From: Jatrophihabitans endophyticus
Lineage (GTDB): Bacteria; Actinomycetota; Actinomycetes; Mycobacteriales; Jatrophihabitantaceae
Assembly (NCBI RefSeq): GCF_900129455.1
Contig: NZ_FQVU01000002.1
Location: forward strand, 62,001-126,000
Direction of reading: 5' to 3'
DNA: 64,000 nt
Notes under the pieces: model-generated
Database searches by the model: none
What the model saw: only the letters and a program-made list of their open reading frames with translations
Told to the model about the DNA's origin: nothing
Part shown: positions 33,806 through 41,695 of the stretch, one piece after another
Layout: every line of letters begins with the position of its first letter
How positions within the stretch are numbered: position 1 is the stretch's first letter
Position numbers and translations under genes: made by a program

Positions 33806-34552
33806 ATGACGATCTCTCTGGAGAAGCGGACGTCGGACGCCGAGGCCTCGCTGATCAGCCTGTTGAAGAAGGAACAGGACCGCGGCACCGACCTGGGCGA
33901 GCTCGTCGCTCAGGTCGAGATCGCGATCGACTTCTCCGGCTCGATGAACAGGCGCTACAAGAACGGCGAGGTGCAGGCCGTCGTCGAGCGCGCTCTGGCG
34001 CTGAGCCTGTCGGGCCTGGACGACGACGGCGTGGTGCCCGTCCACTTCTTCCACAGCAGCGGCTTCCCGCCCGAGCTGGTCGACCGGGACAACTACCAGG
34101 GCTTCGTGGACGCGTGGGCGGGCCGGCACCGGATGGGCGGCACCGCCTACGCCCCGACGATCCGCGCCGTCCTCGACGGCACCGCGAAGAAGAAGCGGCT
34201 GTTCGGCCGCTCCCGCCCGGACACCGACGCGCTGGAGGCGGAGAAGGACGCGCCGCCGAAGTTCGTCCTGTTCGTCACCGACGGCGCGCCGAGCGACCGT
34301 GGCGAGACCACCCGGCTGCTCGTCGAGGCGGCCGGCCGGCCCGTCTTCTGGCAGTTCGTCGGGCTCGGCTACTCGCCCTCGTTCCTGCGAAAGCTCGACG
34401 ACATGGGCAACCGGGTCGTCGACAACGTCGGTCTGACCGAGTACGAGGACACCCTCGAGATGACCGACCAGCAGTTCTTCGACGACATCATCGGCGAGTT
34501 CTTCGGCAGCTGGCTGCCCGAGGCACGGCGGCTCGGCATCACCCGCCGCTGA
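33806..34552 (+). CDS. VWA-domain protein, TerF-like
   Basis: A 248-residue protein with a von Willebrand factor A domain of the TerF type. The metal-site (MIDAS) elements are present: DFSGSM (about 48-53), the Thr in MGGTAYAP and the Asp in FVTDGAPSD. A helical N-terminus with EKRTSDAEASLISLLKKEQ and a C-terminal segment DDIIGEFFGSWLPEARRLGI are family-typical. Such proteins occur in tellurite and stress-response clusters, but no Ter genes are nearby. It is divergent from the B12-like gene. No signal peptide, so it is cytoplasmic. Confidence 0.85.
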   Translation: MTISLEKRTSDAEASLISLLKKEQDRGTDLGELVAQVEIAIDFSGSMNRRYKNGEVQAVVERALALSLSGLDDDGVVPVHFFHSSGFPPELVDRDNYQGFVDAWAGRHRMGGTAYAPTIRAVLDGTAKKKRLFGRSRPDTDALEAEKDAPPKFVLFVTDGAPSDRGETTRLLVEAAGRPVFWQFVGLGYSPSFLRKLDDMGNRVVDNVGLTEYEDTLEMTDQQFFDDIIGEFFGSWLPEARRLGITRR

Positions 34553-34559
34553 GCGCGCG

Positions 34560-35135
34560 TCAGGCCGGCAGCAGCCCCGCGACATCGAGGTCGACGGCGA
34601 ACGGCTCGGTGACGCGTGCGGTCTCGCCGGCCCGCCAGGAGCCGGCCGGTGCGTACACCCCGTCGACCAGCCGGTAGGCGTGCAGCACGAGCGGCGAGGT
34701 CTCGATGCGCCAGAAGTGCGGGATGCCGGCGGCCGCGTACTGCGCGGGCTTGGTGATCCGGTCGGTGGTGACGGAACTCGGCGACTCGACCTCGACGGCG
34801 AGCAGGACGTCGCCCGGCTGCGTCGTGGCGTCGTGGCGGCCGAAGACCCGATCGGCGACGACGGTGACGTCGGTGACGCGGTACGAGCGGCCGATGCCGA
34901 TGCCCACGGCACCGATGGCCCGATGCCCGGCGGGAACCGCCGCACCCAACGCGACGATCAGCTTCGCGACGACGAGCTCGTGGCGCGGCGTCGACTGCGG
35001 GCTCACGAGAAGAACCCCGTCGACGATCTCGAAGCGACGCCAGTCGAGATCGTGGTCGCGCGGCTCGGCGAGCAGCGCGTGCAGGGTCTCGGGCGTCCAC
35101 TCCCGCCGCTCGATGAGGTCGAACACCGCTGACAT
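34560..35135 (-). CDS. Uma2-family (DUF820) putative restriction-like endonuclease
   Basis: A 191-residue protein with the Uma2 pattern FEIVDGVLLVSPQSTPRHELVVAKL, DVTVVADRVFG and the PD-(D/E)xK core LLAVEVESPSSVTTDRITKPAQYAAAGIPHFWRIE. The family is frequent in actinobacteria and cyanobacteria, with predicted nuclease activity and unclear biology. The ATG at 35135 follows a GAAGGGG site by 11 nt; a GTG at 35141 is also possible. It is convergent with the VWA gene, 7 bp between stops. Confidence 0.85.
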   Translation of the reverse strand: MSAVFDLIERREWTPETLHALLAEPRDHDLDWRRFEIVDGVLLVSPQSTPRHELVVAKLIVALGAAVPAGHRAIGAVGIGIGRSYRVTDVTVVADRVFGRHDATTQPGDVLLAVEVESPSSVTTDRITKPAQYAAAGIPHFWRIETSPLVLHAYRLVDGVYAPAGSWRAGETARVTEPFAVDLDVAGLLPA

Positions 35136-35229
35136 GCGCACCACCGCCCCTTCGGCTCCAGTCTGACCGGCACCGCGCCATCCTGGCTACTCCCGGCCGA
35201 TGCCGTAGGAGCCTGTGGACAACCTCGCG

Positions 35230-37557
35230 TCAGAGCTTCTGGACGGGTGCGTAGCGCAGCATCAACCACTTCAGGCCGGTGTCGCCACCGAAGTCGATCT
35301 GGGCCTGCGAGCCCTCACCCGTGCCGCGGGTCGCGACGACGGTGCCCATGCCGAACGAGTCGTGCGTGACCCGGTCGCCGGCGTCGAGCGACGGAATCGC
35401 CCGGTTGCCGACACCGCCACGGGCCCGGCCGGAGGCGGCCAGCTGCTCCTGCGCCGAGGGACGGCGCGGGCGGGCGCGGTAGCCGTGGTCGCCGTACCGC
35501 GACGGGCTCTCCCGCTCGTCGCCGTAGCTGTTGACGAACGGGGCGCGGTCGACGGCGCCGGTCCAGGCAGCGAGCTCGGGGGGCACCTCGTCGAGGAAGC
35601 GCGACGGCGGGTTCCACTGCGGCGCGCCCCACGCCGAGCGCGACAGCGCCCGGGACAGGTACAGCCGCGACTGCGCGCGGGTGATGCCGACGTAGGCGAG
35701 GCGGCGCTCCTCGGCCATCTCGCCCGGGTCGCCGAGCGTGCGCATGTGCGGGAAGACGCCGTCCTCGAGGCCGGTCAGGAACACGACCGGGAACTCGAGC
35801 CCCTTCGCGGTGTGCAGCGTCATCAAGGTGACGACGCCGCCGTCTGCGTCGGGGATGGAGTCGGCGTCGGCGACGAGCGACACCTGCTCCAGGAACGCGT
35901 CGAGGGTGGGCTCCTCGTCAGCCGCCGCGCGCTGCTCCTCGAACTCGCGCGCCACGTTGATGAGCTCGCGCAGGTTGTCGACACGCGACTCGTCCTGGGG
36001 GTCGCGCGACGCCTCGAGCTCGCGCAGGTAGCCCGTGCGGTCGAGCACGGCCTCGAGGATCGCACCGGGGACGCCGTCCGGCCCGGCGGCGATGCCGCGG
36101 AACTCCGTCATGAGCGCCGTGAAGTCCTGGATGGCATTGAGCGAGCGCGGCGCGAGGCCGGGCACGACGTCGGCCCGCTCGAGCGCGGCACCGAACGAGA
36201 TGCGCTCCTGCTCGGCGAAGATCTCGACGCACGCCTCGGCCCGGTCGCCGATGCCACGCCGCGGGGTGTTGAGGATGCGGCGCAACGAGACGACGTCGTC
36301 GGGGTTCGAGATGACCCGCAGGTAGGCCAGCGCGTCGCGGATCTCCTTGCGTTCGTAGAAGCGGACGCCACCGACCACGCGGTACGGCAGGCCGACCCGG
36401 ATGAACACCTCCTCGAACACACGACTTTGCGCGTTGGTGCGATAAAAGACGGCGACGTCCTGCGACTTGGCGTCGCCGGCGTCGGCCAGCTCGTCTATTC
36501 GCTGCGCCACCCACGCGGCCTCGTCGTGCTCGTTCTCGGCGACGTAGCCCGCGATCTTCTCGCCCTGGCCGGCGTCGGACCAGAGGTTCTTCGGCCGCCG
36601 GTCGGCGTTGCGGCTGATGACGGCGTTGGCCGCGTTGAGGATCGTCTGCGTGGAGCGGTAGTTCTGCTCGAGCAGGATCGTCGTGGCCTCGGGGTAGTCG
36701 CGCTCGAACTCGAGGATGTTGCGGATCGACGCGCCACGGAAGGCGTAGATCGACTGGTCGGCGTCACCCACGACGGCGAGCTCGGCCGGCTCGTACGGCG
36801 CCTTCGGCTCGGGCATGGTCAGCTCGCGCACCAACGTGTACTGCGCGTGGTTGGTGTCCTGGTACTCGTCGACGAGCACGTGCCGGAACCGCCGCCGGTA
36901 GTGGTCGGCCACGTCGGGGAAGTTCTGCAGCAGGTGCACCGACGTCATGATCAGGTCGTCGAAGTCCAACGCGTGCGAGTCACGCAACCGGGCCTGATAG
37001 CGGGTGTAGACGTCGGCGAGCACCTTCTCGGTGGCGTTGGTCGCCTTGTCGGCCCAGGCCACGGGCGTGACCAGCTCGTTCTTCAGATTGCTCACCTGCG
37101 CGGCGAGGGAGCGGGCCGGGTAGCGCTTCGTGTCGAGGTCGAGCTCGCGCGCCACCATGGTCATCAGCCGGCGCGAGTCGTCGGCGTCGTAGATGGAGAA
37201 CGACGTCTTGAGCTCGAGATGCCTCGCCTCGGCGCGCAGCAGGCGGACGCACATCGAGTGGAACGTCGACACCCACATCGCCTTCGCGCGGCTGCCGACC
37301 AGCGCCCCCACGCGATGCTTCATCTCCCCTGCGGCCTTGTTGGTGAAGGTGATCGCGAGGATCTGCCCCGGAGTGGCGCCGCGCTCGGCGAGCAGATAGG
37401 CGACGCGGTGGGTGAGGACGCGGGTCTTGCCCGATCCGGCGCCGGCCACGATCAACAGCGGGCCGCCCTCGTGAACGACCGCGGCCCGCTGCTGCGGGTT
37501 GAGGCCGTCGAGCAGGGCACTCGGCTTCGTCGGGGTGAACAGGGCGGGCTGGCTCAT
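35230..37557 (-). CDS. pcrA: ATP-dependent DNA helicase PcrA/UvrD
   Basis: A 775-residue superfamily 1A helicase. It has the Q-motif LNPQQRAAVVHEGGPLLIVAGAGSGKT (Walker A), AITFTNKAAGEM, VDEYQDTN (Walker B), GDADQSIYAFRGA, LEQNYRST, VTLMTLHTAKGLEFPVVFLTGLEDGVFPH and YVGITRA. The C-terminal end binds RNA polymerase in homologues (SYGDERES...DTGLKWLMLRYAPVQKL region resembles the Tudor-like tail). It acts in nucleotide excision repair and replication. ATG at 37557, divergent from the chorismate mutase leader. Confidence 0.96.
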   Translation of the reverse strand: MSQPALFTPTKPSALLDGLNPQQRAAVVHEGGPLLIVAGAGSGKTRVLTHRVAYLLAERGATPGQILAITFTNKAAGEMKHRVGALVGSRAKAMWVSTFHSMCVRLLRAEARHLELKTSFSIYDADDSRRLMTMVARELDLDTKRYPARSLAAQVSNLKNELVTPVAWADKATNATEKVLADVYTRYQARLRDSHALDFDDLIMTSVHLLQNFPDVADHYRRRFRHVLVDEYQDTNHAQYTLVRELTMPEPKAPYEPAELAVVGDADQSIYAFRGASIRNILEFERDYPEATTILLEQNYRSTQTILNAANAVISRNADRRPKNLWSDAGQGEKIAGYVAENEHDEAAWVAQRIDELADAGDAKSQDVAVFYRTNAQSRVFEEVFIRVGLPYRVVGGVRFYERKEIRDALAYLRVISNPDDVVSLRRILNTPRRGIGDRAEACVEIFAEQERISFGAALERADVVPGLAPRSLNAIQDFTALMTEFRGIAAGPDGVPGAILEAVLDRTGYLRELEASRDPQDESRVDNLRELINVAREFEEQRAAADEEPTLDAFLEQVSLVADADSIPDADGGVVTLMTLHTAKGLEFPVVFLTGLEDGVFPHMRTLGDPGEMAEERRLAYVGITRAQSRLYLSRALSRSAWGAPQWNPPSRFLDEVPPELAAWTGAVDRAPFVNSYGDERESPSRYGDHGYRARPRRPSAQEQLAASGRARGGVGNRAIPSLDAGDRVTHDSFGMGTVVATRGTGEGSQAQIDFGGDTGLKWLMLRYAPVQKL

Positions 37558-37633
37558 CGCGTCTCCAGCCTACGGCGGGGCACCGTCAGCGTGCGGCTTG
37601 CCGACCGCCGCGCGCGCGTGTCAGGATGGTCTC

Positions 37634-37696
37634 GTGTCCAGCACCGTCCGATTTTCCTACGGGTACCACCGTCCGGTGCCCGTCGCTGCTGGCTGA
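37634..37696 (+). CDS. Leader peptide of chorismate mutase attenuator
   Basis: A 20-codon reading frame with a GTG start 5 nt after GGATGG. It reads SSTVRFSYGYHRP in its middle, placing Phe at codon 7 and Tyr at codons 9 and 11, then ends with TGA. A 9-bp hairpin overlaps the Tyr codons (37659-37683) and a terminator follows (37713-37736). Its position ahead of a gene for Phe/Tyr precursor synthesis fits a ribosome-stalling leader. Confidence 0.7.
   Translation: MSSTVRFSYGYHRPVPVAAG
37659..37683 (+). promoter_or_regulatory. Leader hairpin (pause or anti-antiterminator)
   Basis: ACGGGTACC (37659-37667) pairs with GGTGCCCGT (37675-37683), nine pairs with one G-T, loop of 7 nt. The 3' arm contains GCCCG (37678-37682), which can instead pair with CGGGC (37718-37722) in the 5' arm of the terminator. 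A ribosome stalled at Tyr9 or Tyr11 would cover the 5' arm and permit that switch. Confidence 0.6.
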
Positions 37697-37712
37697 TCGA
37701 TCGACCAACCGA

Positions 37713-37739
37713 CGCCCCGGGCCCGAGCCCGGGGCGTTT
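37713..37739 (+). terminator. Attenuator terminator upstream of chorismate mutase
   Basis: A perfect 10-bp stem CGCCCCGGGC / GCCCGGGGCG (37713-37722 and 37727-37736) with loop CCGA and a TTT run. It lies after the leader peptide and 43 bp before the chorismate mutase start. Its place upstream of the gene rather than after one supports attenuation. Confidence 0.72.
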
Positions 37740-37781
37740 CGCATGTCCGGGCCGGCCCGCCCACCAGATTAAGGAACACCG

Positions 37782-38054
37782 ATGTCCGTGACCGAGATGA
37801 GCGCCGAGGCCGAGCTCGACACCATCCCCGTGCTGCGCCGCCAGATCGACAGCCTCGACGAGGCCATCATGCGGTTGGTCGCGGAGCGGGCGAAGCTCTC
37901 GACGCGGGTCCAGACCGCTCGCATGAGCGCCGGCGGGACCCGCGTCCAGCTCGGCCGCGAACGCGTGATCATGGACGCCTACCGCACCGGCCTCGGTGCG
38001 CACGGGCCCGAGCTCGCCGACGCCGTCCTGCGCGTCTGCCGCGGCACCCGCTAG
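37782..38054 (+). CDS. Chorismate mutase, AroQ class
   Basis: A 90-residue all-helical AroQ-type chorismate mutase: LRRQIDSLDEAIMRLVAERAKLSTRVQ followed by RVQLGRERVIMDAYR. The catalytic Arg, Lys, Asp and Glu positions are conserved (R-x2-ID in helix 1, K in AKLS). It converts chorismate to prephenate for Phe and Tyr. It is short and stand-alone, like M. tuberculosis Rv0948c, which is activated by DAHP synthase. An AAGGA site precedes the ATG. Preceded by a leader peptide and terminator. Its TAG stop shares CTAG with the convergent response-regulator gene. Confidence 0.92.
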   Translation: MSVTEMSAEAELDTIPVLRRQIDSLDEAIMRLVAERAKLSTRVQTARMSAGGTRVQLGRERVIMDAYRTGLGAHGPELADAVLRVCRGTR

Positions 38055-38689
38055 AGCATCCGGCGGTCCGCAGCCCAGCGCGTGAGCTGGTGACGGTTGC
38101 TGAGCTGCAGCTTGCGCAGGACGTTCGAGGCGTGGGTCTCGACGGTCTTGATCGAGATGAACAGCTCCGCCGCGATCTCCTTGTAGGCGTAACCGCGCGC
38201 GAGCAGGCGGAGCACCTCGCGCTCGCGCGGCGTCAGCTGGTCGATCTCCGGGTCGATCGACGGCGCGACCGGCGCGTCGCGGAAGGCGTCCAGCACGAAT
38301 CCGGCGAGCCGGGGGCTGAAGACGACGTCGCCGTCGGCGACCCGCTCGACCGCGTCGGCGAGCTCGCCGGCCGAGATCGTCTTGGTCACGTACCCGCGGG
38401 CGCCCGCCCGGATCACCGCGATCACGTCCTCGGCCGCGTCGGACACCGACAGCGCCAGGAATCGCGTGGCGGGCGCGGAGTCGCGCACCGCCTCGAGCAC
38501 CGCGAGCCCACCCCCGTCGGGCATGTGGACGTCGAGCAGCACGACGTCGGGACGATGCTGCGCGATGGCTGCCAGCGCCTCGGCCACCGAACCGGCCTCG
38601 CCCAGCACCGAGACGCGTCCACCCAGCTCGGCACGCACCCCGGCGCGGAACATCGCGTGGTCGTCGACCAGCACCACCGTGGCGCTCAT
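38051..38689 (-). CDS. NarL/LuxR-family response regulator (PspC-type system)
   Basis: A 212-residue response regulator. The receiver has DD at 9-10, phospho-acceptor Asp in VVLLDVHMPDGGG (about 53) and Lys in YVTKTIS. The C-terminal LuxR helix-turn-helix (LTPREREVLRLLARGYAYKEIAAELFISIKTVETH) spans about 143-205. Its ATG overlaps the histidine-kinase stop (ATGA), so it is the cognate partner. Probable targets include the divergent PspC/LiaF-like gene. Confidence 0.93.
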   Translation of the reverse strand: MSATVVLVDDHAMFRAGVRAELGGRVSVLGEAGSVAEALAAIAQHRPDVVLLDVHMPDGGGLAVLEAVRDSAPATRFLALSVSDAAEDVIAVIRAGARGYVTKTISAGELADAVERVADGDVVFSPRLAGFVLDAFRDAPVAPSIDPEIDQLTPREREVLRLLARGYAYKEIAAELFISIKTVETHASNVLRKLQLSNRHQLTRWAADRRML

Positions 38690-39918
38690 GAGTCCTCCTC
38701 GTTCCCGACCGGCATCCGGATCACGACCTCGGTACCGGTGCCCTGCACGGATCGCAGCCGCACCGTCCCACCGTGTCGTTCCACCCGGCCGATGATCGAA
38801 CCACGCACGCCCTGCCTGTCCTCGGCGACGTCGGCCATCTCGAAGCCCGAGCCGCGGTCCTTGACGAACACCGCGGCCTCGCGGTCCTCGATCTCGGCGT
38901 ACAGCGACATGCTCTCGACGCCGGAGTGCTTCGCGGCGTTCACGAGCGCCTCGCGCGTCGCGTCGGCCGCGGCCCGCAACCGGTCGTCGAGGCGCACGTC
39001 GCCCACCACCACGACCTCGACCGAGACGGCGTAGGCGTCCTCGACCTCGGCCGCGACCGCGCGCAGCCGCTCGCCGAACTGCCCGTGCGTCGACGGCGAG
39101 TCGTACAGCATCCCCCGCAGGTCGCGCTCCTGGCCCCGCGCGAGCCGGAGCACCTCGCGCGGGGACTCGGCGTTGCGCTGGATCAGGGCGAGGGTCTGCA
39201 ACACCGAGTCGTGCAGCCGCGCGGCGATGTCGGCGCGTTCCTGAGTCCGGATGCGCTCCTCGCGTTCGGTCGAGAGCTGCCCGACGAGCCGCACCCACCA
39301 CGGCCCGGTGATCAGGGCGACGCCCACCACGGTGACGAGGACGGCGATGGTGCCGTCCCGTACCGCGGTGACGTCGGCCCGGGCCAGCACCAGGACGCCA
39401 CCCGCCACGACGAGGCCGGCACCGGCGGCGAGGCGGGCGCGACCCACCCGGTCGCCCGAGCCCGCGACCAGCGAGTGGCGCGACAGCGAGATCATCCGGG
39501 TGCGGTCGGTCTCGGAGGCCTGCCGCCAGATCAGCGCGCCGCCGATGCAGGCCAGCATCACCGGCACCACCACGCCGGCCTGCGGCAGCGACTCGCCGGC
39601 GATGCCCACGCACACCAGGCCGATGACGACCGCGAGGACGTGCTCGAGCCACCGGGCCACGCGCGGCCGGTCGGGCCGGCCCGCCACGGGCAGGACGATG
39701 TAGTAGACGCCGTACAGCGCGACCCCCAGCCCGCCGGCCGGGGCCAGGGCCACGAAGGCCAGCCGGATCGCCCACGTCGGGATGCCGACGTGGTCGGCGA
39801 TCGCGGCGGCGACGCCGAGCACGCGGCCCCCGCCGGGCCGCCGCGTCAGGCGTCGGGCCGGTGGTGCGGCGGCGGTGGTCACCGGACCATGATTGCGGGC
39901 GTGCTCGTGCCCGCGCAT
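38686..39918 (-). CDS. Sensor histidine kinase with N-terminal PspC domain
   Basis: A 410-residue membrane kinase of the NarL-partner (HisKA_3) type. An N-terminal PspC domain (RRPGGGRVLGVAAAIADHVGIPTWAIRLAFVALAPAGG, about 25-75) is followed by several helices, the phospho-His motif AARLHDSVLQTLALIQ, and an ATPase domain (ATREALVNAAKHSG; VFVKDRGSGF). PspC kinases sense envelope stress. Start chosen at ATG 39918; GTG 39882 is possible. Coupled to the regulator gene and divergent from another PspC protein, giving a compact envelope-stress module. Confidence 0.92.
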   Translation of the reverse strand: MRGHEHARNHGPVTTAAAPPARRLTRRPGGGRVLGVAAAIADHVGIPTWAIRLAFVALAPAGGLGVALYGVYYIVLPVAGRPDRPRVARWLEHVLAVVIGLVCVGIAGESLPQAGVVVPVMLACIGGALIWRQASETDRTRMISLSRHSLVAGSGDRVGRARLAAGAGLVVAGGVLVLARADVTAVRDGTIAVLVTVVGVALITGPWWVRLVGQLSTEREERIRTQERADIAARLHDSVLQTLALIQRNAESPREVLRLARGQERDLRGMLYDSPSTHGQFGERLRAVAAEVEDAYAVSVEVVVVGDVRLDDRLRAAADATREALVNAAKHSGVESMSLYAEIEDREAAVFVKDRGSGFEMADVAEDRQGVRGSIIGRVERHGGTVRLRSVQGTGTEVVIRMPVGNEEDS

Positions 39919-40006
39919 CAGGTGACGCCCCCGGGGCCGATTTCAGGGTCGGCGTCAGGGCCGCGCCCGATGCGCACGGCGGCCGCGCCGGGGCAGCCTC
40001 GGTGCC

Positions 40007-41272
40007 ATGACCACGACTGACGTGCCCGAGACCCCGACGACACCGCCGTCGGGACGCGTGCTGCGCCGCAGCCGCGCCGGTCGCGTCGGGGCGGGCGTCG
40101 CCGGCGGGTTGGGCGAGTACTTCGGCGTCGACCCGGTGCTGTTCCGGGTGCTCTTCGCGACGTCCGCCTTCTTCGGCGGCGCGGGGATCCTCGCCTACCT
40201 GCTCGCCTGGGCGGCCATCCCCGAGCAGGGGACCGCACGGGCACCGATCGACGGCATGCTCGCCGAGCTGCGCCGCCGGCGGGTGCCGCCGTGGGCCGTC
40301 GCGGTCGCGATCGGCCTGCTCGTGTGGGCGGTGGCGTTCAGCTGGTGGGCGCCGGGGCCGTTCGTCCCGGTCGTCGCGGTCGTCGTCGTGATCGTCGTGC
40401 TCTTCGGCCGGCGGGACCTGCAGGGCCGGTCGGCTGCCGCCCCGGTCGCCCCGGCCGGTGCCGATCCCGCCGCCGGCGCGACGGTCGACCTGACCAAGCA
40501 CGTCACCGCGGGAGCCGCGGCTCCCGCGAGCCCTGCCACGCCGACGACACCGACCACGCCGCCCGCCACGCCGATGAGCCCGTCGACACCGACCTGGGTG
40601 GGTGACGTCCGGTCGTGGTGGGACGAGTCCCGCGAGGCGTCACGCCGGCGACGGCGCCGGGCGCTGCCGGTGAAGATCGCCGCGCTCGGCGGCCTCGCCG
40701 CGTCCCTCGTCGTCCTCGGCATCGTCGACGCCGCGTCGGGCATCGCCCTGCCCGTCTACTTCTGGACGGCGCTGGGCTTCGTCGGCGCCGGGCTGCTGGT
40801 GGGGGCGGCGTTGCGTCGGGCACCGTGGTCGATCGCCGCGTTGCTGCCGGTCACCGTGGCCGGTCTCGTCGCCTTCGCCGGCAGCCACGCGAGCCTGCAC
40901 GACGGTGCCGGCGACCGGGTCTGGCGTCCCACGGACGTCCCCGTCCGCGAGTACCGGCTCGCCTTCGGGCAGGGCGTGCTGGACCTGCGCTCGCTGCCCG
41001 CCCAGACCACGGCGCGCACGGTGCGCGTCACCGCCGCCGCGGGACGGATCCGGGTGCTCCTCCCCCGCACCGCGAACGTGGAGGTCGTGGCCAACGTCCA
41101 CCTCGGTCGCGTCAGCACGCCCGACGACGGGCGGCGCGACGGCTACTACGACGACGACGTGGAGGGCGTCGGGCTGCGGCAGAGCGTGCTGCCGCCGGCC
41201 GGCGCGACCGGCGCGCGGACCACCGTCGACGTCCACCTCGCCGACGGGCAGGTCGACGTGATTCGGGACTGA
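40007..41272 (+). CDS. PspC-domain membrane protein with LiaF-like C-terminal domain
   Basis: A 421-residue protein. The N-terminal PspC domain (LRRSRAGRVGAGVAGGLGEYFGVDPVLFRVLFATSAFFGGAG, about 19-65) is followed by helices near 95-125, a Pro/Thr-rich cytoplasmic linker (about 150-200), further helices (about 225-295), and a beta-rich end (YRLAFGQGVLDLRSLP ... VEVVANVHLGRVS) like the cell-wall-active antibiotic response (LiaF) domain. Likely a regulator or target of the divergent PspC kinase system. Its TGA stop is the first three bases of a 17-bp tandem repeat. Confidence 0.85.
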   Translation: MTTTDVPETPTTPPSGRVLRRSRAGRVGAGVAGGLGEYFGVDPVLFRVLFATSAFFGGAGILAYLLAWAAIPEQGTARAPIDGMLAELRRRRVPPWAVAVAIGLLVWAVAFSWWAPGPFVPVVAVVVVIVVLFGRRDLQGRSAAAPVAPAGADPAAGATVDLTKHVTAGAAAPASPATPTTPTTPPATPMSPSTPTWVGDVRSWWDESREASRRRRRRALPVKIAALGGLAASLVVLGIVDAASGIALPVYFWTALGFVGAGLLVGAALRRAPWSIAALLPVTVAGLVAFAGSHASLHDGAGDRVWRPTDVPVREYRLAFGQGVLDLRSLPAQTTARTVRVTAAAGRIRVLLPRTANVEVVANVHLGRVSTPDDGRRDGYYDDDVEGVGLRQSVLPPAGATGARTTVDVHLADGQVDVIRD

Positions 41273-41343
41273 TCGTGGTCAGGGACTGATCGTGGTCAGG
41301 GACTGATCGTGGTCAGGGACTGATCGTGGTCAGGGACTGATCG
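41270..41343. repeat. 17-bp tandem repeat array
   Basis: Four perfect copies of TGATCGTGGTCAGGGAC plus a six-base fifth start, beginning at the stop codon of the PspC gene. Each unit holds the near-palindrome CTGATCGTGGTCAG. The nine bases TGATCGTGG are shared with the hairpin at 60802-60850. The array marks the left side of the low-GC island. Confidence 0.95.
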
Positions 41344-41695
41344 CGCCGTCCCCGAACCGAAAGGCCCGTTGCCCGGCACGGAACGGGCGACGTAGCGCCG
41401 GGACCGGTCGACACAACACGTGCGGTGCTGCTCGGAAGGGCGTTGCGCGTGCCCACCAGTCTCAACGACGTCGTCCGGTGGTGGAGCCTGCACGAGACCA
41501 CCGGACGCGACCGCCTTGCCGCCACCCCGGCCGACCCCTCGCGGCGGCCGGAGCGCCGCCGCGAGGATCCGAGGCCGGTCAGCCCGCGCGGGTGAGGACG
41601 GCGCCAGATCGGCGCACCGACCAGCGCCTTCTGCAGGACCATGGCCCACCGTCTACCGCATCTCAAGACCTTGGAACGCACCCACCGCGGCGACG
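41344..41695. other. 352-bp stretch without a supportable gene
   Basis: High-GC sequence between the tandem repeat and the TIR gene. Open frames exist on both strands, but none has a convincing start, length or family resemblance; a short plus-strand reading from 41450 (49 residues, ...VPTSLNDVVRWWSLHETTG) could be a gene remnant. Base composition drops sharply at about 41690, where the TIR gene ends. Confidence 0.6.

Noticed and set aside
35200-35235. CTGTGGACAAC near the end of pcrA as a further copy of the motif found before the AbiEi/DUF559 genes
   Set aside because: Only about 10 bases match, with no hairpin or paralogue nearby. Probably chance or a lone DnaA-box-like sequence.
37613-37800. 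Possible T-box or riboswitch ahead of chorismate mutase
   Set aside because: No T-box core or other riboswitch consensus is visible. The short aromatic frame plus terminator explains the region better.
41344-41695. Overlapping open frames on both strands between the tandem repeat and the TIR gene
   Set aside because: No ribosome site, no family resemblance and codon patterns unlike either the host or the island. Left as unassigned sequence.
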